DNA of 64,000 bases from Hyperoodon ampullatus (Eukaryota; Chordata; Mammalia; Artiodactyla; Ziphiidae): positions 36,954,587 to 37,018,586 of the forward strand of contig OX457058.1 of NCBI GenBank assembly GCA_949752795.1, written 5' to 3'. Made by a program: the position numbers and the translations under genes. Shown piece by piece: positions 35,413 through 47,043 of this stretch (position 1 is its first letter; every line of letters starts with the position of its first letter). The notes below the pieces were generated by a model. The model was not told the DNA's origin. It searched no databases and was given only the letters and a program-made list of their open reading frames with translations.

Positions 35413-35529
35413 AAAAGATTAGATCTTGAAGATAAACTGGGCTTAGATACAGTTCAGTGTTCTTCTGGGAAGTCCATTGTTATTTTTTTCCTAGTTACTG
35501 CAGCATAAGATAGTGTTATTTCACAAATG

Positions 35530-35885
35530 GTCTAAGGCAGCACTGTCCATTGGAAATATAATGTGAGCCACATATGTCATTTAAACATTTCTAGTAGCCA
35601 CATTAAAGAAAAAGAAACCAGTATAATTAATTTTAATATTATTTAAATGATTTAAATAATTATTTGACCCAATCTATCCAAAATATTATTGTTTAAACAT
35701 AGAATCAATATTAAAAAACATTAATGAGATATTTCACATTCTTTTTTTTCTTTTTTTTAAATTAAGTCTTTAAAATCTGGTGTGTATTTTGCACTTAAAG
35801 CACATCTTAATTTGTACCAGCCATGTTTCACTACCTTCATGTGGCTAGTTTCTACCATGCTGGACAGGACAAATCTACAGCATAG
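35530..35885. mobile_element. hAT-Charlie-type element
   Basis: 'cagcactgtccattggaaat', 'ctagtagccacattaaagaa' near one end and 'catgtggctagtttctacca' near the other. A shorter copy of the same group is at about 51805-51970. Confidence 0.65.
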
Positions 35886-35908
35886 ATAAGTGGTCTATAC
35901 TGTGCTTA

Positions 35909-36278
35909 TTTTTTAATTTTTTTAACTTTTTTTTTGGCTGTGTTGGGTCTTCGTTGCTGCGTGTGGGCTTTCTCTAGTTGTGGTGAGCAGGGGCTACTCT
36001 TCGTCGAGGTGCGTGGTCTTCTCATTGCAGCAGCTTCTCTTGTTGTGGAGCACAGGCTCTAGATGCATGGGCTTCAGTGGTTGCAGTATGTGGGCTCAGT
36101 AGTTGTGGTGCATGGGCTCAGTAGTTGTGGCTTGCAGGCTCTAGAGCGCAGGCTCAGTAGTTGTGGCTCACGGGCTTAGTTGCTCCGCGGCATGTGGGAT
36201 CTTCCCAGACCAGGGATTGAACCCCTGTCCCCTACATTGGCAGGCGGATTCTTAACCATTGCACCACCAGGGAAGTCC
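35909..36278 (-). mobile_element. CHR-2 SINE
   Basis: Reverse copy, 'ggctgtgttgggtcttcgtt' to 'caccaccagggaagtccc'. Flanks 'ctatactgtgctta' and 'ctatattgcattta' look like an aged duplication. Confidence 0.88.
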
Positions 36279-36964
36279 CTATATTGCATTTAGATTAGTG
36301 CAGTGTCATAGGGTGCTTTAATCATTCATATTAGTGAAGAGCCTTGTTCAAAACAATGTGGAATTGGTGATTTAGACAGTGGTATATTATACTGTTTTGA
36401 AGATCTGAATTAGATTTAGATATCCTAGTCTTTGAATAATTAGGAGGCTGACATTCTAATTATACAATTTAAGATTCAATGTTAAATTTCTTTGTTGTGA
36501 AATCTGGTTCACTTGTTTGATGATGTCCTGTAAAGCAGAAATATTATTTAAATGGATACTTCCATTTGGGAGTGCTAATAGGAACTCTTAAATGTAATGT
36601 GATTAGAAAAAGTACTATATGAACATATTTGTACCTTAGTACACTGGAATCTTGTCTTTAATGACTTTGGAATCTCACTATAATACTGCCTATATTAGAA
36701 ATCTACCTCTATAGATCAAACTGTCTTACATGTTGGCCATTGGGTCATTCAGTATGCAAATAAAGTAGATCTCTGCTTTATGCTGGATTTCATGCTTCAG
36801 AAAATAGAACTTTGTCAAGATATGCTGTGTTTGAAATCCCGATTTTGTGGTACTTTCCTGTCAACTTTAGAGGAATATAGAATGTACTATAGTGTCCTTT
36901 TCCTTGTGTATTGGGGGATGGGATGAAGTGACAGCCCCAGGGCTTCCCAGGATTCTTTCCCTGA

Positions 36965-37500
36965 GTAATTTTTAAACTTTGAAACAATCACAAACTTACA
37001 GAAAAGTTGGATGTACAGTAAAAATAACTGTATTTTTACCCTTGAGAATAAGTTGCTGACCTAATGCCCTATCAACCCAAAATACTTCACTGTGTATTTC
37101 CTACAAGCAAGGCTGTTGTTCTACATAACCTGAATAGAGCCATCAAAATCAGGAAATTAACAGTGATGCATTATTACCATTTGATCCTGAGACCCCATTC
37201 AGGTTTCACCAGATGTCCCATTACTGTCCTCTACAGCAAAAGGATCCAGTTCAGAGCACATACATTGTCTTTAGTCTCCTTCAGTCTAGAACAATTTTTC
37301 AATCTTTTATTTTTGACATTAAAGAAATTATTTTTGACTTTTGTGACCTTGCCACTTCTGAAGATCACAGGCCAGTTCTTTTTTAGAATATCCCTCTGTT
37401 GGGGTTTGTCTGATGTTTCTTCATGATTGGATTCAGATTATGCATCTTTGGCAGGAATAGCCAAAAGTGGTTCTGTTATTGTATCCCATTAAGCGGGTGA
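36965..37500 (-). mobile_element. Old L1 3' UTR fragment
   Basis: Minus-strand L1M-type sequence ('cacaaacttacagaaaagtt', 'tcaggtttcaccagatgtcc', 'ttttgtgaccttgccacttc'). The 120-codon open frame in it is not a gene. Confidence 0.6.
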
Positions 37501-37819
37501 TTTTTCATTTTCATGATGTTCACTTTTATCACGTAGTTAAGGTGGTGTCTCTCAGTCTTCTCCACTCTGAAGTTACTCTTCTCCTTTGTAATTAATAGGT
37601 ATTTTGTGAGGAGGTACTTTATCCTGATTCTCATCAAACTTTCAATTTATACATTTATTTATTTATTTCTATATTTGTGGTTTTGTGATTTCTTATTTTT
37701 TTCCATGGTTTATAATCTATAACTATTATTGTTATTTTGATCCTCACATTATCCCTGATTAGGCCAATAGGAGCTCCTTCCCAGGATTCTTGTCAAACTG
37801 AGAAAAAAAGGGAATCCCA

Positions 37820-38966
37820 GAAGCATAAATTTTTTTTTAAGCAAACATTTTTGAAGTGTAATTTATATGCAATACAATTGACCTTTTTTAGATTTACAGG
37901 TTATGTTGTATAATTACCACCACAATCAAGATACAGAACAGTTTCATCATCCCCCAGAAGTTCCCTTAATATCCCTTTGTAATCTATTCCCATCCCCTAC
38001 CTCCAGGCTCTGGAACCACTGATATGTAATTTTGCCTTTTCCAATGTGTCCTATAAACAGAATCAGAAGGATAGTTCTTCTTTCACTTAGCAATTGCATT
38101 TGAGACTCATCCACGTTGTGGCATGTATGAGTTTCCTAGAGCTGCCATAACAAAGTACCACAAACTAGGTGGCTTACATTTTGAACAGTAGAAATTTATC
38201 CTCTCACAGTTCTGAGGCTGGAATTGTGAAATCAAGGTGTCCGTAGGGCCATGCTCTCTGGGGATTCTAGGGAAGAATCCTTCCTTGTCTCTTCCTAGCT
38301 TCTCTTGGTTGCCTCCAGTCCTTGGTGTCCCTTGGCTTGTAGCTCCATCATCATTCTACTCTCTGCCTCCTTTCCATATGACCTTCTTCCCTGTTTGTCT
38401 GTGTCCAAATCTCCCCCTTCCTTCTCTTATAAAGACACCAGTCATTGGATTTAGGGCCCACCCTAATCCAGTATGACCTCATCTTAACTTGTTTACATCT
38501 GCAAAGATTCTCTTCCCAAATAAAGTCACATTCATGGGTACTTAGGGTTAGAACTTGAATAAATCTTTTTGGGGGAACGTGATTCAACCCACTACATTGC
38601 AGTTATCAGTAGTTGACTCTTTTTATTGCTGAGTAGTATTCCATTGTATGGAGGTACTATAATTGGTTTATCCATTCATCACTTGATGAGCATTTGGATT
38701 GTTTCCACCTTTTGACAATTGGGAGTAAAGATATTCACATTCAGTTTTTGTGTAAACACCTAGTAGTGGAACTGCTGGATCAAATGTAAGTGTATGATTA
38801 ACTTTGTAAGAGACTGCCAAACTGTTTTACAAAGTGGCTATACCATTTCACATTCCAGCAATGTTCCAGTGACTCTGCATTCTCTCCAGCCCTTGGTATT
38901 TCATTTCCTTTTTTAAAATTGTGGTTAAAAAAACACAACATAAAATTTATCATCTTAACCATTTTT
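37820..38966 (-). mobile_element. Old L1 fragment, left part of a split element
   Basis: Minus-strand L1M 3' sequence ('gaagtgtaatttatatgcaa', 'gctgagtagtattccattgt'). It is interrupted at 38128-38600 by another old repeat and broken at 38966 by the full-length L1. It resumes at 45649 with no sequence lost. Confidence 0.8.
38128..38600. mobile_element. Ancient interspersed repeat inside old L1
   Basis: Starts 'gagtttcctagagctgccat' and runs through 'attggatttagggcccaccc' to 'ttcaacccactaca'. L1 sequence reads continuously across its ends ('gcatgtat' / 'cagtagttg'), so it is a discrete insertion. The family name is uncertain. Confidence 0.6.
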
Positions 38967-38990
38967 TTTGACTTTTTATTTTATTTTTTT

Positions 38991-39756
38991 CACACACACA
39001 CACACACTGTATTTTATTTTTACAAGAGATAAATAAACTGACACCAAACATTATAAATGGATGACCACAACAAAAGCAACAATGATTGCAATTACCAAAC
39101 ACGAAACACACTTGTACTATGTCATAATATTGACATTCAGTCCAGTAATCCTCCACTGTAACAGTGCCTTTACTTTGCAATGAAAATTGATTTGTATATT
39201 TTTTGCCTCTGAGTCCTTGTGGGATTATTATTATTATTTTTTATTCAAACAGAAAGTCACAAATATTTTAATCATCCTCATCAGTTCACTCAGTCCCATG
39301 TAATTAATTTTTTTTTTCATTGTGGTCTTTTGTTAGCACTTTTATGAATTCATCAGTTTTCCATTAGAGTTCTGAAAATGCTTATTCATTCAGTTCAGCA
39401 GTATAGTCAGTTTCCAGAAAGCTGTACTTGTCAGAGTCTTTTCCATGAATTCCTTGAAGATGAAACCCTTTTATAGGAACAATTTTGCAAAAGCTTCAGA
39501 GTACACCCAGAACTGTCTGTAAAAGACAAAGACTTAAAAATGACCACGGTTAAAGATTGGATGAAAGTTCATAATAATGCAATTGATAAGGAAATTTAGT
39601 TACTTCTGAGATATACGCTTTAAAGTAATAACTAGAATTATGACTTATAACATTATACCAGAACATATATAAGATTTTTAGAAATTTCATGTAATGTCTG
39701 AAAGATTTATATTAACATATTTCCATACAAATAACCCAAAGAAAGTTTAACATTAG
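38991..39756 (-). other. Transduced non-L1 segment of the L1 insertion
   Basis: Lies between the L1's own poly(A) and the final tail. Near its end, in minus sense, 'gtaaaaataaaatacag' contains AATAAA followed by a (TG)n run and poly(A), so a downstream polyadenylation site seems to have been used. It includes an acceptor-like 'gtcttttacag' (39517-39527) and a short open frame ending in TAA at 39382. I cannot name the source gene, if any. Confidence 0.75.
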
Positions 39757-40141
39757 TTGTTTTTTTTGTGTGTTTGTTTTTTTATACTGCAGGTTCTTCT
39801 TAGTCATCAATTTTATACACATCAGTGTATACATGTCAATCCCAATCGCCCAATTCAGCACACCACCATCCCCACCCCACCGCGGTTTTCCCCCCTTGGT
39901 GTCCATACGTTTGTTCTCTACATCTGTGTCTCAACTTCTGCCCTGCAAACCGGTTCATCTGTACCATTTTTCTAGGTTCCACATACGTGCGTTAAAATAC
40001 GATATTTGTTTTTCTCTTTCTGACTTACTTACTCCATATGACAGTCTCTAGATCCATCCACGTCTCAACAAATGACTCAATTTCGTTCCTTTTTATGGCT
40101 GAGTAATATTACATTGTATATATGTACCACATATTCTTTAT

Positions 40142-43100
40142 TCATTCATCTGTCGACGGGCATTTAGGTTGCTTCCATGACCTGGCTATTGTAAATAGTG
40201 CTGCAATGAACATTGGGGTGCATGTGTCTTTTTGAATTATGGTTTTCTCTGGGTATATGCCCAGTAGTGGGATTGCTGGTTCATATGGTAATTCTATTTT
40301 TAGTTTTTTAAGGAACCTCCATACTGTTCTCCATAGTGGCTGTATCAATTTACATTCCCACCAACAGTGCAAGAGGGTTCCCTTTTCTCCACACCCTCTC
40401 CAGCATTTGTTGTTTGTAGATTTTCTGATGATGCCCATTCTAACTGGTGTGAGGTGACACCTCATTGTAGTTTTGATTTGCATTTCTCTAATAATTAGTG
40501 ATGTTGAGCATCTTTTCATGTGTTTGTTGGCAATCTGTATATCTTCTTTGGAGAAATGTCTGTTTAGGTCTTCTGCCCATTTTTGGATTGGGTTGTTTGT
40601 TTCTCTAATATTGAGCTGTATGAGCTGTTTATATATTTTGGAGATTAATCCATTGTCCATTGATTAGTTTGTGAATATTTTCTCCCATTCTGAGGGTTGT
40701 CTTTTCGTCTTGTTTATGGTTTCCTTTGCTTTGCAAAAGCTTTTAAGTTTCATTAGGTCCCATTTGTTTATTTTTGTTTTTATTTCCATTACTCTAGGAG
40801 GTGGATCAAAAAAGATTTTGCTGTGATTTATGTCAAAGAGTGTTCTGCCTATGTTTTCCTCTAAGGGTTTTCTGGTGTCTGGTCTTACATTCAGGTCTCT
40901 AATCCATTTTGAGTTTATTTTTGTGTATGGTGTTAGGGAGTGTTCTAATTTCATTCTTTTACATGTAGCTGTCCAGTTTTCCCAGCAGCACTTATTGAAG
41001 AGACTGTCTTTTCTCCATTGTATGTCCTTGCCTCCTCTGTCATAGATTAGTTGACCATAGGTGTGTGGGTTTATCTCTGGGCTTTCTATACGGTTCCATT
41101 GATCTATATCTGTGTTTTCATGCCAGTATCATATTGTCTTGATTACTGTAGCTTTGTAGTATAGTCTGAAGTCAGGAGTCTGATTCCTCCAGCTCTGTTT
41201 TTTTCCCTCAATACTGCTTTGGCTATTTGGGGTCTTTTGTGTCTCCATACAAACTTTAAGATTTTTTTGTTCTAGTTCTGTAAAAAATGCCACTGGTAAT
41301 TTGATAGTGATTGCACTGAATCTGTAGATTGCTTTGGGTAGTATAGTCATTTTCGCAATATTGATTCTTCCAATCCAAGAACATGGTATATCGCTCCAAC
41401 TGTTTGTGTCATCTTTAATTTCTTTCATCAGTGTCTCATAGTTTTCTGAGTACAGGTCTTTTACCTCTTTAGGTAGGTTTATTCCTAGGTAATTTACTCT
41501 TTTTGTTGCAATGATGAATGGGATTGTTTCCTTAATTTCTCTTTCTGATCTTTCATTGTTAGTGTATAGGAATGCAAGAGATTTCTGTGCATTAATTTTG
41601 TATCCTGCAACTTTATCAAATTCATTGATTAGCTCTAGTAGTTTTCTGGTGGCATTTTTAGGATTCTGTATGTATAGTATCATGTCATCTGCAAACAGTG
41701 ACAGTTTGACTTCTTCTTTTCCAATTTGTATTCCTTTTATTTCTTTTTCTTCTCTGATTGCTGTGGCTAGGACTTCCAAAACTATGTTGAATAATAGTGG
41801 TGAGAGTGGACATCCATGTCTCGTTCCTGACCTTAGAGGAAATGCTTTCAATTTTTCACCATTGAGAATGATGTTTGCTGTGGGTTTGTCGTATATGGCC
41901 TTTATTAGGTTGAGGTAATTTCCCTCTATGCCCACTTTCTGGAGAGTTTTTGTCATAAATGGGTGTTGAATTTTGTCAAAAGCTTTTTCTGCATCTATTG
42001 AGATGATCATGGTTTTTATTCTTCAGTTTGTTAATATGGTGTATCACATTGATTGATTTGCATATATTGAAGAATTCTTGCATCCCTGGGATAAATCCCA
42101 CTTGGTCATGGTATATGATCCTTTTAATGTTTTGCTGGATTCTGTTTGCTAGTATTTTGTTGAGGATTTTTGCATCTATATTCATCAGTGATATTGGTCT
42201 GTAATTTTCTTTTTTTGTAGTATCTTTGTGTGGTTTTGGTATCAGGGTGATGGTGGCCTCATAGAATGAGTTTGGGAGTGTTCCTTCCTCTGCAATTTTT
42301 GGGAAGAGTTTGAGAAGGATGGGTGTTAGCTCTTCTCTAAATGTTTGATAGAATTCACCTGTGAAGCCATCTGGTCCTGTGCTTTTGTTTGTTGGAAGAT
42401 TTTTAATCACATTTCAATTCATTACTTGTGATTGGTCTGTTCATATTTTCTGTTTCTTCCTGGTTCAGTCTTGGAAGGTTATACTTTTCTAAGAGTTTGT
42501 CCATTTCTTCCAGGTTGTCCATTTTATTGGCATAGAGTTGCTTGTAGTAGTCTCTTAGGATGCTGTGTATTTCTGTGGTATCTGTTGTAACTTCTCCTTT
42601 TTCATTTCTAATTTTATTGATTTGAGACCTCTCCCTCTCTTTCTTGATGAGTCTGGCTAATGGTTTATCAGTTTTGTTTATCTTCTCAAAGAACCAGCTT
42701 TTAGTTTTATTGACCTTTGCTATTGTTTTCTTTGTTTCTATTTCATTTATTTCTGCTCTGATCTTTATGATTTCTTTCCTTCTGCTAACTTTGGGTTTTG
42801 TTTGTTCTTCTTTCTCTAGTTCCTTTAGGTGTAAGGTTAGATTGTTTACTTGAGATTTTTCTTGTTTCTCGAGGTAGGCTTGTATAGCTATAAAATTCCC
42901 TCTTAGAACTGCTTTTGCTGCATCCCATAGGTTTTGGATCGTCGTGTTTTCATTGTCATTTGTCTCTAGGTATTTTTTGATTTCCTCTTTGATTTCTTCA
43001 GTGATCTCTTGGTTATTTAGTAACGTATTGTTTAGCCTCCATGTGTTTGTGTTTTTTACGTTTTTTCCCCTGTAATTCATTTCTAATCTCATAGCGTTGT

Positions 43101-43785
43101 GGTCAGAAAAGATGCTTGATATGATTTCACTTTTCTTAAATTTACTGAGGCTTGATTTGTGACCCAAGATGTGATCTATCCTGGAGAATGTTCCATGCGC
43201 ACTTGAGAAGAAAGTGTAATCTGCTGTTTTTGGATGGAATGTCCTGTAAATATCAATTAAATCTATCTGGTCTATTGTGTCATTTAAAGCTTCTGTTTCC
43301 TTATTTATTTTCATTTTGGATGATCTGTCCATTGGTGTAAGTGAGGTGTTAAAGTCCCCTACTATTATTGTGTCACTGTCGATTTCTTCTTTTATAGCTG
43401 TTAGCAGTTGCCTTATGTATTGAGGTGCTCCTATGTTGGGTGCATATATATTTATAATTGTTATATCTTCTTCTTGGATTGATCCCTTGATCATTACGTA
43501 GTGTCCTTCCTTGTCTCTTATAGCATTCTTTATTTTAAAGTCTATCTTATCTAATACGAGTATAGCTACTCCAGCTTTCTTTTGATTTCCATTTGCATGG
43601 AATATCTTTTTCCATCCCCTCACTTTCAGTATGTATGTGTCCCTAGGTCTGAAGTGGGTCTCTTGTAGACAGCATATATATGGGTCTTGTTTTTGTATCC
43701 ATTCAGCAAGCCTGTGTCTTTTGGTTGGAGCATTTAATCCATTCACGTTTAAGGTAATTATCGATATGTATGTTCCTATGACCAT
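40142..43785 (-). pseudogene. L1 ORF2 (endonuclease/reverse transcriptase), broken
   Basis: Starts [20 protein letters not shown] and shows the APE-type endonuclease motifs in order: LNVNGLN, QETHF, IYAPN, GDFNT, RIDHILG, SDHNAM. The frame shifts near 42405 and again near 42008, where 'aaaaaccatgatcatctc' appears to have lost two bases. The reverse transcriptase catalytic motif FADDMILY follows at about 41683-41706. A TGA ends the segment at 41129; more stops follow, one just before 40660. The C-terminal CWRGC…H…C cysteine motif is at about 40315-40370. Intact ORF2 is ~1275 residues; this copy cannot make it. Confidence 0.9.
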
Positions 43786-43849
43786 TTTCTTAATTGTTTT
43801 GGGTTTGTTTTTGTAGATCCTTTTCTTCTCTTGTGTTTCCCACTTAGAG

Positions 43850-44750
43850 AAGTTCCTTTAGCATTTGTTGTAGAGCTGGTTTGGTGGTGCTGAATTCTCT
43901 TAGCTTTTGCTTGTCTGTAAAGCTTTTGATTTCTCCATCGAATCTGAATGAGATCCTTTCCAGGTAGAGTAATCTTGGTTGTAGGTTCTTCCCTTTCATC
44001 ATTTTAATATATCATGCCACTCCCTTCTGGCTTGTAGAGTTTCTGCTGAGAAATCAGCTGTTAACCTTATGGGAGTTCCCTTGTATGTTATTTGTCATTT
44101 TTCCCTTGCTGCTTTCAATAATTTTTCTTTGTCTTTAATTTTTGCCAATTTGATTACTATGTGTCTCGGTGTGTTTCTCCTTGGGTTTATCCTGTATGGG
44201 ACTCTCTGTGCTTCCTGGACTTGGGTGGCTATTTCCTTTCCCATGTTAGGGAAGTTTTCGACTGTAATCTCTTCAAATATTTTCTCTGGTCCTTTCCCTC
44301 TCTCTTCTCCTTCTGGGACCCCTATAATGCGAATGTTGTTGTGTTTAATAGTGTTCCAGAGGTCTCTTAGGCTGTCTTCATTTCTTTTCATTTTTTTTTT
44401 TCTTTATTCTGTTCCACAGCAGTGAATTCCACCATTCTGTCTTCCAGGTCACTTTTCCGTTCTTCTGCCTCAGTTATTCTGCTATTGATTCCTTCTAGTG
44501 TAGTTTTCATTTCAGTTATTGTATTGTTCATCTCTGTTTGTTTGTTCTTTAATTCTTCTAGGTCCTTGTTAAACATTTATTGCATCTTCTCGATCTTTGC
44601 CTCCATTGTTTTTCTGAGGTCCTGGATCATCTTCACTATCATTATTCTGAATTCTTTTTCTGGAAGGTTGCCTATCTCCACTTCATTTAGTTGTTTTTCT
44701 GGGGTTTTATCTTGTTCCTTCATCTGGCACATAGCCCTCTGCCTTTTCAT
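43850..44750 (-). pseudogene. L1 ORF1 (RNA-binding chaperone), broken
   Basis: Begins MKRQRAMCQMKEQDKTPEKQ at 44750, then a stop at ~44577. It continues with a coiled-coil-like stretch (NTITEMKTTLEGINSRITEA). A frameshift near 44391 leads to the conserved RRM part (NIRIIGVPEGEE, then RNTPRHIVIKLAK), with stops after 44095. The left limit is approximate. In life ORF1p trimerises and coats L1 RNA. Confidence 0.85.
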
Positions 44751-46126
44751 CTTGTCTGTCTTTCTGTGAATGTGGTTTTTGTTCCACAGGCTGCAGGATT
44801 GTAGTTCTTCTTGCTTCTGCTCTCTGCTCTCTGGTAGATGAGGCAATCTAAGAGGCTTGATGGGAGGGACTGGTGGTGGGTAGAGCTGACTGTTGCTCTG
44901 GTGGGCAGAGCTCAGTAAAACTTTAATCCACTTGACTGTTGATGGGTGGGGCTGGGTTCCCTCCCTGTTGGTTGTTTGGCCTGAGGCAACCCAACACTGG
45001 AGCCTACCTGGACTCTTTGGTGGAGCTAATGACAGACTCTGGGAGGGCTCATGCCAAGGAGTACTTCCCAGAGCTTCTGTTGTCAGTGTCCTTGTCCCCA
45101 CAGTGAGCCACAGCCCGCCCCCCCACCTCTGCAGGAGACCCTCCAACACTAGCAGGTAGGTCTGGTTCAGTCTCCCCTGGGGTCACTGCTCCTTCCCCTG
45201 GGTCCCGATGCGCACACTGCTTTGTGTGTGCCCTCCAAGAGTGAAGTCTCTGTCTTCCCCAGTCCTGTCGAAGTCCTGCAATCAATTCCCACTAGGCTTC
45301 AAAGTCTGATTCTCTAGGAATTCCTCCTCCCCTTGCTGGACCCCCAGGTTGGGAAGCCTGACGTGGGGCTCAGAACCTTCACTTCAGTGGGTGGACTTCT
45401 GTGGTCTAAGTGTTCTCCAGTCTGTGAGTCACCCACCCAGCAGTTATGGGATTTGATTTTAATGTGATTGCGCCCCTCCTACCATCTCACTGTGGCTTCT
45501 CCTTTGTCTTTGGATGTGGGGTATCTTTTTTGGTGAGTTCCAGTGTCTTCCTGTTGATGATTGTCCAGCAGCTAGCTGTGATTCTGGTGTTCTCGCAAGA
45601 GGGAGTGAGAGCACATCCTTCTACTCCGCCATCTTGGTCCCTCCCTCCCATCTTAACCATTTTTAAGTGTATAGTTCAGTAGTGTTAAGTATATTCACAT
45701 TGTTGTGCAACCAGTCTCCTGAACTTTTTCGTCTTATAAAACTAAAACTCCATACCCATTAAACAACAACTCCCTACTGCGTCATTCCCCAGCCCCTGGC
45801 AACCACTATTCCAATTTCTGTCTCTATAAATTTGACTACTCTAGGTACATTGTATAAGTGGAGTCACACAATACCTGTCTTTTTGTGACTGGCTTATTTC
45901 ATTTAGCATAATGCCCTCAAGGCTCATCCATATTGTAGTATGTGACAGGATTTCCTTCCTGTTTAAGGCTGAATAATACTTCATTGTATATATATATGCC
46001 ACATTTTGTTTATCCATTCATCCATTGATGGACACTTGGGTTGCTTCCACATCTTGGCTATTGTGAATGTTGCTGCTATGAACACAGGTGTGCAAATATC
46101 TCTTTGAGATCCTGCTTTCAATTCTT

Positions 46127-46415
46127 TTTTTTTAAATTAATTTATTTATGTTTTGGCTGTGTTGGGTCTTCGTTTCTGTGCGAGGGCTTTCTCTAGTTGC
46201 GGCGAGCGGGGGCCACTCCTCATCGCGGTGCGCGGGCCTCTCACTATCGCGGCCTCTCTTGTTGCGGAGCACAGGCTCCAGACGCGCAGGCTCAGTAGTT
46301 GTGGCTCACGGGCTTAGTTGCTCCGCGGCATGTGGGATCTTCCCAGACCAGGGCTCGAACCCGTGTCCCCTGCACTAGCAGGCAGATTCTCAACCACTGT
46401 GCCACCAGGGAAGCC
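46127..46415 (-). mobile_element. CHR SINE
   Basis: Reverse copy. The perfect 15-bp duplication 'ctgctttcaattctt' lies at 46112-46126 and 46416-46430, inside old L1. Confidence 0.93.
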
Positions 46416-46668
46416 CTGCTTTCAATTCTTGTTGATACATACCCAGAAGTGGGATTGCTGGATCATATGGTAATTCCATTTTTTATGGCTTGAGGAACCC
46501 CCATACTGTTTCCACAGTGGCTGTACCATTTTGTATTCCTACCAACAGTGTACAGAGGTTCCCATTTCTCCACGTTGTTATTATTTTCTGTTTTTGTTTG
46601 TTTTTCGTTGTTGTTGTTTTTGATAGTAGTCATCCTAATGGGTGTGAGGTGGTGGTGTATCTGTTTTA

Positions 46669-47043
46669 TTTATTTTTTAATTATTATTATTTTTAAATTT
46701 ATTTTATTTTTATTTATTTTTGGCTGCACTGGGTCTTCATTGCTGTGCATGGGCTTTCTCTAGTTGTGGCGAGCGGGGGCTGCTCTTCATTGCAGTGAGC
46801 GGGCTTCTCACTGCAGTGGCTTCTCTTGTTGTGGAGCACGGGCTCTAGGTGCACGGCTGCAGTAGTTGTGGCATGTGGACTGCAGTAGTTGTGGCTCACA
46901 GGCTCTAGAGCGCAGGCTTAGTAGTTGTGGCACACGGGCTTAGTTGCTCTGCGGCATGTGGCATCTTCCTGGATCAGGGCTTGAACCCGTGTCCCCTGCA
47001 TTGGCAGGCAGATTCTTAACCACTGCACCACCAGGGAAGCCCC
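46669..47043 (-). mobile_element. CHR-2 SINE
   Basis: Reverse copy with a long T-rich tail. The duplication 'ggtgtatctgtttta' (46654-46668) and 'ggtgtatccgtttta' (47044-47058) differs by one base. Confidence 0.92.

Larger units (their letters stand above)
38967..45648 (-). mobile_element. Full-length L1 with 3' transduction
   Basis: A single ~6.7-kb insertion bounded by the perfect 16-bp duplication 'catcttaaccattttt' (38951-38966 and 45649-45664). On the minus strand it starts 'gggagggaccaagatggcgg' (5' UTR, ~0.9 kb), then broken ORF1 and ORF2, a short 3' UTR and a degenerate poly(A) at ~39757-39781. After that come ~760 bp of non-L1 DNA and a final A-rich tail at 38967-38990. The target reads CTT|AAAAATGG, a classic L1 endonuclease site. 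Frame breaks make it dead. Confidence 0.9.

Noticed and set aside
37064..37426. 120-codon frame on the plus strand
   Set aside because: It lies within a minus-strand old L1 3' UTR and has no protein features.
44577..45149. 190-codon frame beginning at 45149 on the minus strand
   Set aside because: Only the last 57 codons are L1 ORF1. The upstream part is L1 5' UTR read through in frame.
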